Part shown: one piece after another, positions 33,640 through 47,025 of the stretch
Numbering within the stretch: the stretch's first letter is position 1
Layout: each line of letters begins with the position of its first letter
Source: Albugo candida
Taxonomy: Eukaryota > Oomycota > Peronosporomycetes > Albuginales > Albuginaceae
Length of the DNA: 64,000 nt
Assembly (NCBI GenBank): GCA_905220665.1
Contig: CAJNAR010000155.1
Span: 496,001-560,000, forward strand
Direction of reading: 5' to 3'
The notes under the pieces: generated by a model
What the model was told of the DNA's origin: nothing
The model's database searches: none
Seen by the model: the letters and a program-made list of their open reading frames with translations, nothing else
Made by a program: the position numbers and the translations under genes

Positions 33640-34360
33640 GTAGAACGATAATTAGAGCAATGCGGCATTGGCAAGTCACGGGATTTATTCGTACCATTGT
33701 GTGAGTTGGATGCTGTTTTATTACTTGTGTGGAATTAGTGGACTGGCAATATATGTGTAGTAACAACGGTACGATGATATCATATCATTTAATACGATGA
33801 GATGCAAATCTTAATTCCGTGTGAGCGATTAAAAGAGGATAGCGCTTGATTAGCGGACAGATCGATCGTAATAGAATGTGTAGTCAGAGCGTGCTCGCGG
33901 CGCTTTGTTTATTTTGAAATGCTTATGATTACAATAGAGTTGCATCGATGTGTATCATCTGGATCCTCGTATTTCCAGGCCGAGGTCGATGTTCGTCCCG
34001 CAAGGGATAGAATAAGAGTATTGGGGAGCAAGGGAGGAGTTATGTACGGCGTCGGCGATGGAGTCATATCTATAGAGGCTGTGATTCTACTAAATGCAGT
34101 GTATCATTGCTGTAAGTATAGGTGGTCATCGATACGGATTCCGTGATAATATACTAAGCGCATATGTCCGTGCAGTTAAGAAAGAAATTTAATGAAAGCG
34201 AGGCAATCGTACATTTCAATCTAATTCAATCTGGGGTGCATACTAACTTTATCTCAGACAAAAAATGCAATAAAAGGGACGAGCCCTGTTACCAGCATTC
34301 TGGTCTTACTGACATGTTCGCTACAATGATTCAACACTTTGTACCGGCATAATGTCCTAC
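33640..34360 (+). other. Two small ORFs, uncertain gene
   Basis: ORFs at 33919-34146 and 34164-34352 are separated by a good-looking intron (GTAAGT at 34112 to GTGCAG). Phase does not match the longer upstream frame; only a six-codon first exon would join. No domain. Probably not a gene, or a remnant. Confidence 0.2.
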
Positions 34361-37300
34361 CAGCGACGCCCTTGTTGTTTATTACGCGATAAACATCAAG
34401 TTGATTCTTCAGATTATGCTCCTTTCGGCTTCAAAAAAATCGTCGAGCGTGATCACTAGTGCCTCCTTACGAGACTAGGGCGATAAAACGTTTCCTCCTA
34501 TTATTTTCGGAATGTCTGGCGCTTCCCTCATTGTACGAATCACTGACTGCGTGATGCTATGTCAGTTCATATGCTTTGTACCGCGCGTGAGTAATATCAT
34601 CGCAGGATGTCGCGTGGACTTGACAATATGGAGACAGGAATAGCTGTCACCTTTTGTGTCTTAATCATTTTATTCGATGATGTAACAGCGCTTCATAAAC
34701 TATGAGCTTTTCCTTTCTTATATCTCTTCCATGCGGCTTACACATTCAAAGCGGCGGTAGAAATTGGACTCACATATAATTGTCTTTGTTAGTGTATATA
34801 CTGAGTATGAGATCTCGAAGAATATTGGCACTCCTGAGCTAGATCTACCCTTTTACCGTATGACTGCTGGTAGATAGTATACATTCGCAGCATGCAACGC
34901 AATATCAAGTGATACAATCCGCAGATGTTGTTTGCGGGACCCTGAAACAAGCTTATTGATTTGCGTTTTGATTCATTGCGCATCACGTGCCGGGCGTCTT
35001 ACATATCGCGATCATCAGTAGGCGTTTTACATAGATGAATATCATAGCTTGGATGCTATTTGCGCACGTAATTGCAATACAAAGGGAAGCGACGATTTTT
35101 ACTCATATTCTCGTACTTTTAAAACGTTAGCATTCTCGTGAGAGTAATGCTGGCTCACATAAAGATGTCAACTCTAACAATATGATAGAATCTCTTGTTA
35201 CCGGTTCTTCGCGACATTTTACGAGTTTGTCCATTTAAAGCTCATCTAGGTGCGCATTAGCCACTCAGTTTGTTCGCCGGTATCGCGCAAGGACAATTTA
35301 AATATTGGATTAGTTCTAGAGGTATGATTTATACTACAAGCTCGAGTTTAAAAATCACGAATTCCGTTTACTTCATATCTGACTTTGTATGAAAGTATGC
35401 ATAGCGCGAACAATCCACAACTTGCGCAAAATTGGCGCTAAGTTAGCGATGCTCTATAAGAAAGTAAAAACAGAGTTTGGCTGATGTATACGTAATAACG
35501 TGTGATCTTGCCCCTTGATAGTATCCGCACAAAGTTGAGTTATAACTTCTCCAAAGCCTTTTACTGCTAACAAATGTTCTCTAATCGAGTCGCGGCTCTA
35601 TTTAAAGAGGCCATATCATGGCATGTTGCAAATGAGTGTTCATATATAAGAAGCTCTTACAATTTTTCCTCCAAGTTCTTTCTCGATAAAACCACTCAAA
35701 GCGCAACGTAAATGTTTCGTTGGTACGTATAGACGTGATCATCTCTACAAGAAAAGAAGCAGCCGAAAGCGTGAGGTTCTTATCGGATAAGATTGCGGAC
35801 TACAGTGTTTGATCCACGACGTGATGTTGACGTATCACAAATGCTATGTGGATGCTTTCATCTGCTTGTTTTGATAGTATTTTCACTGATAAAAACCCTC
35901 CGATTGGCGGCCTATTGAATGTGAAGAAAGTACTACAGGGTTCTTGAGTTTCATTTCTGCAAGAGCCTATTAGATATGCTCGCAAATTATCCAACTACAC
36001 ACACGATACTTGAAGGGGAAAAACCTTAATATCCTTTGTCCTCTATAAAAGAAATGCTGTTGGCAGGTGAGCGATGATGGTCGACCTATTCTTTCAATTT
36101 GTGCGCTACGCAATCCTATCGTCATGACCTGATTGACTCCCATCACTTGCAGGATTTCGGCGATGTCCTGATTAGGATAGAAGGGAAAGTGTCATATACT
36201 GTGCACATTCTACACAAACTGATTCACAATTGCTGCAATTTCTTCTCGTGCTTTGTACATTTGGTCATGTCGCCCATATCCTACTATTACTCCCGTGATG
36301 CTTTTGGCCCAGAATCTTCGCATTACTAATATAGTCCTCAGGAGCTTCACAATTCTATCAAAGTAGGAATACATATATCGTTCACGTTCTATCCATACTG
36401 GTCCACACTTGTTGTAGAACAGACAGTATCCTCAGTGACGGTATTTTTCTCATCATCGACAAACTTTCCAATTTGCATTGCATTCAGAGACAAGCCATGG
36501 TAATGCGCAATTTCGTTCCGTAGCGGAGTTTCGGAGCCTTCGAAACTAAGTTTTGACAAAAGTAGGATCATAATCACAAATTCTTTGTAGGGGTACCAGT
36601 GTTTGGTCGTTTAGTCTAGGCTACAACGTGGTCCACTCTTGATCGATTGCGACACATCCTCATCCGATATGCCAGGTCTTATTTTCTTTTCACAAACACA
36701 ACTTTCAGGCTTGTAGGTATGTTCATATGGTGTTCTCATTCCCAATAACATATGTTATGTGGGTGCGAGAACGCTTGCTGTAAATACAAGCGGTAGCCTA
36801 CCGACAATAATTCCCTTACTTTGGCCTTTCCAGCGAAGCAACTAGAATATACGCTATGTTGTACTCATTAATTCGACTAGCATTCCTACACAATCTAGCT
36901 CATGCACGTGCCGTGCAAGAAGGATCATGATTCCTCTGCCTATCGCGACTATTGTAACGACCCATACTGCCAGCATTCCATCTAATTGGAAGGCTTCGAG
37001 GTCTATTATAGACCTATTATAGTATAGCAAAAATGTGGCGTTCGACGTCATTGATCTCTCTAACGCTCAACACAACACGCAATACCAGCCACCATAATCT
37101 TAGTGCATATCGCCTGCATGCAAGAAACAGATCTACCAATGCGTAGGAGCATATCAAACCGAAGTTGGTGAGAGATTATCGCTACCGTAGTTCCAAGCAC
37201 TCTGCTTGATTTACTGCGTCATAGCACCAGCATCCTGATTGGAATCCATCTCTTCTGCTTAAATATGACTTCAAAAACGAATGCATAACACTAGAATGCG

Positions 37301-38540
37301 GTGCAGTCTCGAGTCATTAGTAACACAAAACGTCCACAGAAGGATGCTTCTTTGACAGGAGACACTTATTTACACGATATTATCTCGGTAACAGCACCAC
37401 TCACTCGTATAATATATCATCAGACTTCGGGTGGAAACGTTTATCCGCTGGAGTTGCACAACTTGCTAACGAGATATCCATCGCAATAAATGGAAGCCTT
37501 AGGCTAATGGAAGCTCTCAAATGTATAGAAACAGAAACGAAAATCAAGGTAAACTATTATAAGCGCTGAATGGATAGCTTTAAATGAGTTGATACTTAAT
37601 ACGGTGCGCCGATATGATCGAGCGTCATGTCAAACGAGCTTTGAAATAGGTAACTTCACATTGTTTTGGTGCACAAAGTTGTAATTGTAAATGGAGTTGG
37701 GAACTGACTCTTATGATATTGGCAGAAGCAACTGAAGTCAATATTTGAGCGAGAGAAAAGCTAATTTTTTTTGCCGAAAACAGCGAAGAAAAATTACGAA
37801 AAAGAAGAACTTAAAAGTGTAATCACAACGGAGCGTCACTAGATAATAAAAAAGCCGAAGTAGTGCCAATCTAATGTCTTGAATGATTCGTGTATCTATG
37901 AAGCCCTTAGTCATCAGGCTGAATATTATCTCATCATCTCGTCATCTCGTCGTACATTCAAATGAAGTCGAATGACAAATACATAGAGCTTCTTCGTCGC
38001 CTTATCTTTGTGAGAATTAGAATCCGCGCAAAAGAAGCGGCTTCCAACGGTAGGAACGGATCGAAGCGGCTCTGCAATTATCCAAAGAGGTCATTTTTTT
38101 TATAAATGCAAATCTGCTGATTGACTCTCGCCAACCTTTGCACTGTGAAGATTCGGAAGTTCTTCGAAATCGACAAAGACGATGAATTCATCCACGAAAT
38201 ATTCACAGGAATTTCGTCTCACATGCGTGACATCTATTACAGAACTAAAACAAAGATTTCAAGATTCAGAGCAGCCGGTCGCGGGCTGTATTGGTCAACG
38301 AAGGAAGCGGTATAGCTGGCCGACTATTCTGCATGGCATTTTAGTACCTTCTCATTTCTCTTTCCGGACCAATAATGAAGAGTTGCTCAGGCCATTTATT
38401 TTCTAGCCGATTACGAGAAAGAATCGGCGGTTGGATAGAGACGTAAACGAGCTTAAACAACTACGGGGTCCCAGCACAAGTCTGGCAGTACAAAATTGCA
38501 TAAGGTGTATAAAAAATGACGTCAATTCTTGTTTTGAAAA
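34361..38540. other. Gene-free stretch
   Basis: About 4.2 kb with only short ORFs (60-76 codons) on both strands, AT-leaning and without recognisable repeats, tRNAs or transposon domains. I see nothing to annotate. Confidence 0.4.
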
Positions 38541-38559
38541 ACAGAGATTGTATGGAAGT

Positions 38560-38660
38560 CGGTTATGCACTTGAGCGCACGGACCCCTGTCGGAGGTCGA
38601 TAATTCGATCCCCGGCAGTGTGGGCAGCGGTTTGAGTCCACCTAAGCAATAAGCTTGGAA
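38560..38660 (+). repeat. tRNA-like sequence, possible SINE
   Basis: The string TTGAGCGCACGG followed by GGAGGTCGATAATTCGATCC resembles the D-arm to T-arm part of a tRNA (B box-like ATTCGATCC). It is followed by GGTTTGAGTCCACC. Acceptor-stem pairing is absent, so this is not a functional tRNA. A tRNA-derived SINE fragment is the best reading. Confidence 0.3.
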
Positions 38661-41600
38661 AATATATGCCTCTCTAGGTTTGAATTCAGACTCAAGTGAT
38701 ATTCACACGGTCAGGGGCTCATGATAGGATAAGGAAGGTAGTCAAAGAACCAGATAAACAGTGCAATGAAATCCTTGACAAAGTAAAAAAAATAGAGCTC
38801 ACGCGGGTTGCGTTCGCTGCCAAGTCGGCTTCGTGGAGGGAAATCACGAATTAGCAATCAATGAATTCGCGCGCAAGCGCTTTATCTCTATCGTCGAAAT
38901 AGAGATTTACCTGTCGAGTATTCTATCGATCTAGATAATCCTGAAATCCGTGTTCTTGTGGCTATTTTGGTGACATAAAAGGGCCATGCTCTCATCTCTA
39001 TACGGTCCTATGATCCGTCAACAAGCTCTCCCTTCTCAAGACTTTCTGCGATACGTCATGGACCAAGGAGGTGTAACAGCGTGCTTACGCCCCCTGATGG
39101 AGAGGAATAATTGCGTGACCGTATGTGAAACTGACGCGTTAAGAAAGGCAAAGCGAATTAAGTCTTAAGTTACATCAAAAGCTTTGAAGAAGAAGCGCAT
39201 CAACAGGTGCACTATTTCCCAAAAAACAAGAGTAAAAGAAGCTGTTATCGTGAGTGGTGGTAAAGGCCGAAGTACGTATATATCTCTGTTTGACCTGCTT
39301 GTCTATTATATTCACTCCATCTTCGGTTGGATTCACTACCTTCGAAGTCACGTGACCAAGGTTTTGGTCACGTCTACGTGATTAATTTTCAAGTTCGACG
39401 GATGCAAACGACTTGTTCTCCATTTCGCAATTCCAATCGAGAATCTTTTTCCCTCTCTGCGAATTACCTACCACCAACTTTGATTATATATATCGTGAGA
39501 ATGGTACTGTGAAGAGAGCGCTCATGCTAGGAAGACAGTCAACAGAGAAGCAAATGGTAATCAACGCCACGCTGTCTGTCTCAGATACAACGCATGCAAC
39601 TGAATTTTCTTCGACATCGAGATTGGAGGCTCTTTTCCGCCGAACGACAACGGCATCCATGGAAATGCTACCATTCCCGCAATAATAGAACGTCTGATGA
39701 GTGGCAAATGCCACACCTTTCTGCTCATCTGGTGCGATGAATTATCCAGGTATGTTCCCTCCCCAAGAGGCCGAATATGATAGCTGATAAGAGTTGCTTT
39801 CCGCAGCACAGAAATAGGCTCTTGGCTAGGGATAAGAAGCGGCTATCAAACGTTCGGTTACCGGAAGAAAAATGCATACTTGAAATGTCATTGTGGTGGC
39901 GCACACCTGTTCAATTATCAGAACGAAAGCGACAGAGAACATGTCGGAGCACTGAATTCCCTTTTCTCTCTAGGCGAATTATTCCAATAAAAACGTGAAT
40001 GGGAAGTTGAACACAATACTTCGCGAGCACAATAACAAATGCTCTCTTCATCCATCCGGGCATTCATCCCATAGATATCTCACCAAAGAACAGGCGGAAA
40101 AACCTATGAAAATGACAAATGCGGGTCTCAAACCGACTGTTATTTTTTATAACGCTAGAGATGACCAAAAAAAAACATCTTTAAAATTCTGCGCAGTTTT
40201 CAGAACGCACGAGTCAACGTTCAAAGCAACCAACTCGCGGGGAAAACTTTTTTTTTAAGCAAATGAAGGCGGTAACATCACTGGATTATTTTTTGCGCAT
40301 CCGAACAGCGTGAAGCTTGCGAGCCGATACAATCATGTTGTTTTGATGGACGGCAGGTATAAAACAAACCGTTACTGAGTCCCGCTTCTTCACATCATCG
40401 GAATGACCGCGCTCAATACGACGTTCACATTAGCTTCCTGCTTCCGGTCGGGAAGAAAGTGGAGAATTATGCGTGGGCAATGTCGAAACTGCCAACAGTG
40501 TGAAAAAATGAATCTGCGGCGAAGTAATCTTCACGGACCCGGAACTGGCCCTTATGGCGGCCATCGCACAAATTTCCCGTCGTCCTCGAATCTGCTCTGC
40601 AATCGGCATATCAAGAAAAATATCGTTGCCAATTGCAAGAAGCAGTATACAACCCGAAAATATTTTGATGAGTTTCTGCAAAAGTGAAACGCCTTGATTT
40701 CTTCTCAGATGGTGGTAGAATATGATGAGCAGCTTGCGAAGTTCTCAGATAATCTCTTGGAGAAGTCAGATTACGTAAAAAAAAATTAATTAGTTTTTTC
40801 ATCTGAATTTTTTTCTTCTAAAATTTTTGGTAATTCTGCTCTTTTATTTAAAAACTTCATAGAATTTTCTTAACAACTTATTTTTCTCAAAAAAAAAATT
40901 ATTCTGACGACTTGGCTCGTCTACAAGGAATGATTCGTAAACGCTTAGACTTCACGGCATCCACATTTTGGAAACAAGGCGTCTTCGTGGGCAGAGGGAG
41001 CTCATGCTTACATAAATAAGTCTCTACAAGTCTCGACAGGGAACTCCCTATCGGTGTTTAGAAAGCTGGCAATTGCTTTAATCACCTGATGAGCAGAGAA
41101 AACTCTGAGAAGCGAGGAGAAGATGCATCATTGGCTTGAACTTGCAGAAGTATTCGCATCGGTATCCGGAAAAATTTCTTATTGCATAAAAAATGTCTTG
41201 TACAGTACAACATGGACAAACTGAGCAAGAACTTCGTCCGTGAACCAAGTTTTTTTCATTAGCAATGGGGATTCCTTGCGCCCATGAGGTCGAGGCCATC
41301 GTTGAGAATCGGAATATATTGACCGTTTTTCAACTTCCACGCGCAATGGCACCTGATATGGAACTCAACATATGTAAAAGACGTGAGTGTTTCAGAATTC
41401 GATTCGTTCTGGTGCATTAGCTTGTTATAATGAATCAATCAGACAGAGGAGAAGCTATTTGAAGACCATTGGGATTTGATTTGGGCGCGCATCACCATAC
41501 TCCAGGCAACCAAACAAGAGAGTCGATTTCGAATGTTGCAAACTTGCTCGAGGGCCAGAGCACTGTTGTGCAATTCAAACCGCGGTTTTTGAGTTCACAA

Positions 41601-42340
41601 CCCCGCGGAAGACCGGTCGGCGCAAAAGATCTCCTAAATAACAGTACGAAGCGAGCCGCGTCCCAATTCGAGAACTAGGAAGGTCGCGTAAGAAAACGGA
41701 GATGTGGGGAATTTAAATTAATGGGCCACAACAGAAGTAGTTGCTCTTTGGTTGACCGTTTCGGTAAGTAAAATCAAGAAAAGGCATACCATATCAAATC
41801 CATTCTAATCGGAGACGTTAAGCGTCACGGAACGATATCGGTTTGGGAACAATCGGAAATAGGCGCCATTGAATCAGCATCGGTGTCGGCGTCAGAAATA
41901 GATCCCTCAATGTGTAGTGGTAAAAATCTTGAAGCTGGTGTCCCTCAACTAGTGTGGAGCAGTCTAACAATTACCAGCTATTGGACAATAAATAATGGCT
42001 GTGGCTGTCCAGTAGGAGAAGGATTAGACTAGCTAGTGGAGTGAAGTAAGGACCTTCTAGATGTAATATGTAATGCTTTCCAGATTTTTTCCTGAGTGCT
42101 CAAAAATAATTGAATTTCTATGATCATTTGCGCCACGTGACTTAAAAGGGGGTGAACATAACCAAAAAGGAAGTGAATATAGCAATTCCCTTTTCATAAT
42201 TTTACATTAACCTCAGACTTTTCGATATAATGTTCGTTATGGTATTTAAACCATAATTTCACACTTTCGGCATATGAACCATATTTTTCGAACTTTTGCT
42301 GTATGAGTCATATTGTTGAATTTCTGTTATATAAATCGTA
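38661..42340. other. Gene-free stretch with many homopolymer runs
   Basis: Short ORFs only (for example 38986-39168, 39413-39685, 40403-40687). Runs of A or T of 7-10 bases are unusually frequent between 40.1 and 40.9 kb. The 40403-40687 ORF region reads like worn-out coding sequence in more than one frame but shows no domain. Confidence 0.35.
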
Positions 42341-42548
42341 TTAACTTTTGGGGAATCGTCATTCAGCATTCACGTTTTCTGTAACCAGCACTCAGCCTCC
42401 ATAAATTAATGGCCTCTGATTGGTTTAAACAAATATGACAGGTTAAATAAAAATAATTTTTACGGGAATCATTATTCAGCCCACACCCTTCATAAATTGA
42501 TAATATCGTGACGTCTGAATAAAATCAATAAACATAAAACAATAAACT

Positions 42549-42908
42549 CTAAAAACACAACGGTTTCTGCAAATTTTGTACTACCTTATCGAAGTCTGTA
42601 TCTAAATCTACTGCTGCAAGTGTTGCTGCTACTGCTGCTGCTACTGTAGCTTCTTGACGGCATGTTCTGCCATTGTGACCTGTCTTTTGGTATTTTCGAT
42701 ATCTTCGGCGATGCACGGGTTCATCCAAAGCAGCGCTAACATGCTCAAACTTCGATGGAAGTCGCTGCGTTGAGCTCGATGGCCTACCAAGCATGCACAC
42801 TTGCACAGGATCGCGAATTTCTGTCTCTGGGACTGCCAAGAAATAGTCTAGTAGCCCACGCTTACGATAATTGGAAGCATTCTCATAATCATCAGTAATC
42901 CTCATCAA
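42549..42908 (-). pseudogene. MULE transposase C-terminal fragment (inner element)
   Basis: 119 codons. It contains LGRPSSSTQRLPSK and the degenerate zinc knuckle YRKYQKTGHNGRTC, followed by an Ala-rich tail encoded by a tgctg-type microsatellite (about 42610-42650). The FLAVPETEIRDP string upstream may be the end of the SWIM region. It is truncated on the N-terminal side; no DDE domain is present. Confidence 0.55.
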
Positions 42909-43364
42909 TGCAATGCTTTCTTAATTCTAATCGGCATGTTACCAGCCACCAATGCTGATCAGAACCATCAACAGACAGTGGCATTACTTGTGACGAAAAG
43001 CATGGGCGCAAGGATAGCCAATTATAGATGTCAACAAGCCCACAAGTAAATTGGAGTTGCAGGAGATTACAGGGTGATCTATATACTTGGTATTCATTTC
43101 GATGCATTTATTTCAGACCAATCAGAGGCCACACTTTCTATTAATTTATGAAAGGTGGGGGCTGGAGAACAATTTCCGTAACATAATTTTATTTAGGAAA
43201 CCGTTAAAATCCCCTCAATTAGATATGGTAGGCTAATTTTATGCTTCCATAGTGCTAACGTACGCCTAGGCAAGGGGCAATACGATAATATGAACCAACA
43301 GCCCGCTCCTTTTCGACGTCAACTTCAGTTCGCGTTCGCCTTTGTTGGTTTCTGATCATTCGTT

Positions 43365-43688
43365 TTATACTATTTTATACTTCACGTTTTTTTCATAACA
43401 CAAAAATATATTATTTTGTAGACTGAGTCCTGTGGGTTCTGTTGTTGCACTTTTACATCTTCGTGCATTGTGTCCTATCCTCCTGTACGGCCAAATCTTC
43501 TTTGCATGGGTGCATCCAGGGCTTCTGCAAAGAGCTAAATTCCGACGAATTCTTTGCGTCAATGATGCAGATGGTTGATTCCTTCGGGTCGATCCAGATG
43601 ACCTTCCACGCAGTTGCAGAGATACTGGTTCAACTTGCAGTAGCTGAAGTAGCTTATACTTGGCCAATCGTATTAAACTGAGGAACAT
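43365..43688 (-). pseudogene. MULE transposase C-terminal fragment (outer element)
   Basis: 107 codons. The string GRSSGSTRRNQPSASLTQR followed by YRRIGHNARRC parallels the inner fragment, with the first knuckle cysteines changed. The plus-strand ORF at 43442-43681 is its shadow. Truncated and non-functional. Confidence 0.5.
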
Positions 43689-44029
43689 AAAACTAGCCGA
43701 TCATATCAAACTGAGGGGATTTTAACGCTTCCGTTTGATTTATTCTGTTATACTTAATATAACCAATCAGAGTCCACTAACCTATTATTCAGGAGGCTGA
43801 GTGATGATTACAGAAAAAGTGAGTGCTGAATAACGATTCCCTAACTTTTGGTACATCAACCATATCTTCAAACTTTTGGTATATAAATAATATCTCAAAA
43901 AAAATGGTATAAAATTCGATGTCTCCTTTTTATATAGCCTAGGCAACTAGAAAAGTCAGTTAGTCTAATTCTAATAATATAGACACCTTTAACTGATTTG
44001 AGACCTCGCTGATGAAAAAGAAGTATGCT

Positions 44030-44790
44030 TTTCATCCAATCATTACAATTACACACAGTAACCGATTCGGATTGATGAATATCGTATCACACTAATCTAA
44101 CGTAATATTGGGAACTGGACACATCAATTCTAGAGCTTTGAAGGACGGGAGTTTGATCCACCCAATTCGCCAGATCCGATGCTGTCACGTTGGTGCGCTC
44201 ACATGAACGAGGCTTGTCCGGAACCCTTGAAGAACCTTCACTGATTCAGCAGGATCATCCTTCTATGGCGTTGCAAAGCGACGCAATAATCTGAATTACA
44301 CGTTACGGCATTTTACTTGAAGATTGTATCACACCAAACGTGGCATGCTACACCAATAGTGTCTCGAATACAATTGAGGTGTTGGCACTCGACTTCCTCT
44401 ATGTTTAATGGTATAAAACTCAACCTATTGCGTGTTGTGACGGAAGAGAATCATTGAATGAATAAGATGCAGTTTATGTGTGCATCGTGAAGAACTGCAA
44501 AGGTCTTATGATATTTGGACTCGATCATATCGTTGGTGTGGATGTCGTGGCTGATTTACCTATCAGGTTCAGTCACAGAATAAGAAGTGGTGATTTAAAA
44601 TCATGAAGGCTACAAGATCAGTTTGGTGCCTCACGACAATATCATCATATGGGGTGTTCATCATCTGCAATGCAAGATAAGAGAATAGAGATTCAGGAAG
44701 TAGCTTTGAATAAGAGTTGCGTTCGAGGACTTACAAAAAGCTCAAGCTTAGTGAAAGATGGAAATTGATCGTTCCGAAATAATACCTACT
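44030..44790 (+). pseudogene. Decayed family C repeat, copy 2
   Basis: Matches 10190-10990, starting at ccaatcattacaattacaca and including GLDHIVGVDV. The later peptide string GYKISLVPHDNIIIWGVHH is the cleanest of the three copies, but stops and shifts break every frame. No terminal repeats were seen, so the mode of dispersal is unclear. Confidence 0.45.
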
Positions 44791-45930
44791 CGAGTAGCGG
44801 AGCTTAAAATCGTAATCAAGAGCTCGAGGAGCGGACACTGGCTCGTGTATCTCAACAGGGCTATCTCTTTTTTTTGTAACGGTTCCATAAAATTGAGATT
44901 TTTTCGTTAGGAAACCGAGGTAAAACTTGCCACAAAGAGAACACCTCTGATTGGCTAGTCAGTGTAAACTAATATGATCGGTCGATATGCCGCTATACTA
45001 CTCGTTCTAATGCACATAATTTACATTATACGATTTCTCGATTGAATAAACTCAGAATGAATAGAATAACACTGGCTCTAAATAAATTCATGTAATGATC
45101 ATTTCTTATCTTATTCGTAGAGAGATTTTCAATTAGTCGTTATGAGCATCTCCAAGATGTTATTTTTCTATTCAAGATAGCCCTGACATCACACCAAACA
45201 TACTTCGCGACGAAGTACCATAAGAAAAGTGGTCGCTGATTGAAATCAGTAGCATTTCTTCACTTCAGTCTTCAAAGTCGCATTTGTAAACTTCCTATAG
45301 ACAGAGGATGGAAAGGCCGTAGAGTCACCACACACGACTATTGTCCAAATTTCTCGACTTTCTATTAAAGCTGGACGATCACTTTTTCGATGCGCGTGTG
45401 GTAATTCCAATCGACAACTTCCCGGGAAAGCGAGCCGTTGATATAATCCTCGACGTTTACCGGTCGTAGAGTGATGTGCAAGAAGCTCATGTCTCGCAAG
45501 TTTAGTGAGCTGTCTTAGCAGAATACCAAAGAACTGCTGCAACAGAGTCACTAAGCCAAAAGAAGTCATCTAGCAACAAATATTCAACATCGGATGAAGT
45601 TTGATGTTTTTTTTTAAAAACGACCCGAATCGAAGGTGGGAGATTCATAATAAGGTCATGATCTCTTTTTACTTCAGAACGTTTCAAATTCATCAACACT
45701 AATCGATTTTTGTTCGCGCATACACATTTTCGATTTGAGAACACTACATTGTATTGCTCTTTTATAATGTATGTTACGTAATACAGCCCCCCTATAGACG
45801 AACAATATTAGTTTAGACCGATAAGCCCATCAGAAGTATACTTCCTGTGGTAATAGTCGGACCCATGTTAATATCCTTCGTAAAGTAATAATCCGAATGG
45901 AACGAATTAAGTGACAGAAACTTTCCTAAT
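44791..45930. other. No supported gene
   Basis: ORFs at 45246-45569 and 45502-45744 (minus) are open but lack domains or paralogues. A T-run near 44870 and A-runs near 45600 are the only features. Confidence 0.3.
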
Positions 45931-45936
45931 ATAATA

Positions 45937-46876
45937 GAAGGGGATTCCTCAACTCATCCTCGCTTTTCCCTAAACTCAACTCATCCAGTTTTTAGCCAAT
46001 CATATTTCATCATTTTACTTTGTCATTTTTGATTGATTTGGATAATCAAACTTGATGCAGGACGCAACCTGCAACTCCAGGCATTTTTTCGTGTTGCTTG
46101 ACAAATACTGCATCTGTGAAGGCAACGGTTTTGTGGATTAGAAATCCGAATTTCATTTTCTGCCTGGACATATTCAAAGCTGAAGAATCTATTTGTGTTG
46201 AATGATTGCGTGAACCTGATGACCTGCCTCTTCCCCTGATTGGCGGAGGAAGTTCACATGGTGTGCCCACGGTATGCTAATGTACACCGGCCCAAGTGGT
46301 TCTTAGTAATACACTGTTGTTATTACGGGCTAATTGATACTGTTTGAGGGCTATATCCAATGCATGCTTTGATATCTCTCGTCGAACTGCATGCCACATT
46401 GGATTTCCAAATGATATTGTGTCCACGAAGATGGATTGAATTGCATTGGTATTCTAAATTTTGTTGAATTGATTTGCACATGAAAGGCTGATCCTATTGT
46501 AAACAGACAGCAAATCTCGTGAATTTTTAATGATGTATTTGTCTAATGTTGCATGCATCCCTTCTAACAGGTGCTAACACTGTTGAAAACCGCACAAAAG
46601 GTCGCACACAAAGCCTTATTGTTCAAAAGGTATATTGGGAACTCCTCGGCGACTATTTTATTTCTTTTTACTACCTTTCACTGCCTACGACTCTTCACAA
46701 GATGGTGATCTTCCACCAGTGGAGATCTTCAACTCATTGTTGCTTTATTCAGTATAGATCCGGTTGGCTAAAAATATCAAATATGATTGGCTGAAATGAT
46801 GAAATACGATTGGCTAAGAAATGGATGGTGTGAGTTTGAGAAAAAGCAAGGATGAGTTGAGGTTTTTTCCCTAATA
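45937..46876. mobile_element. TIR transposon T1, copy upstream of family A copy 3
   Basis: The left terminal sequence (45937-46016: cctcaactcatcctcgctttt, then tagccaatcatatttcatca) is repeated inverted at 46795-46876. Internal sequence 45985-46245 is almost the same as 55370-55627. No transposase is recognised: the shared interior has open frames on both strands (minus 46046-46270; the plus strand reads LLDKYCICEGN). It is probably a non-autonomous DNA element. Its right end lies about 150 bp before the start codon of family A copy 3. Confidence 0.7.
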
Positions 46877-47025
46877 AAAATGTGAGGTCGTCCAGCTGCA
46901 AACGGGGTGAAGATAATATACGGCGCATCGCCTTCTTTTATGTTCGAAGCCCTATCAACCACATAACTTCAATTCGATCTCTCTCATCGTAAATTTTCTT
47001 GCTCCAGGAAATGTTTTTTTCAAGA

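Larger units (their letters stand above)
42342..43852. mobile_element. Nested Mutator-like TIR elements (MULE remnants)
   Basis: An outer inverted-repeat pair lies at 42342-42427 and 43761-43852. The left arm gggaatcgtcattcagc is matched by the reverse complement of gctgaataacgattccc on the right. An inner pair lies at 42462-42505 and 43133-43180. Each element keeps a minus-strand ORF that ends like a MULE transposase: a Gly-Arg-Pro/Ser basic stretch and then a zinc knuckle. The inner ORF (42549-42908) has YRKYQKTGHNGRTC and the outer (43365-43688) has WPYRRIGHNARRC, both having lost the first Cys positions of CxxCxxxGHxxxxC. Catalytic domains are gone, so neither is autonomous. Family assignment rests on the knuckle and long TIRs. 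Confidence 0.7.

Noticed and set aside
33632..33766. 45-codon upstream extension of SEH1
   Set aside because: Begins with TTG, has no family match, and the SEH1 N-terminus aligns exactly at 33631.
40403..40687. 94-codon ORF with CRNCQQC
   Set aside because: Looks like a zinc knuckle at first sight, but spacing does not fit CCHC and neighbouring frames show equal coding character; no retroelement domains next to it.
45246..45569. 107-codon minus ORF
   Set aside because: No domain, paralogue, signal peptide or splice support.
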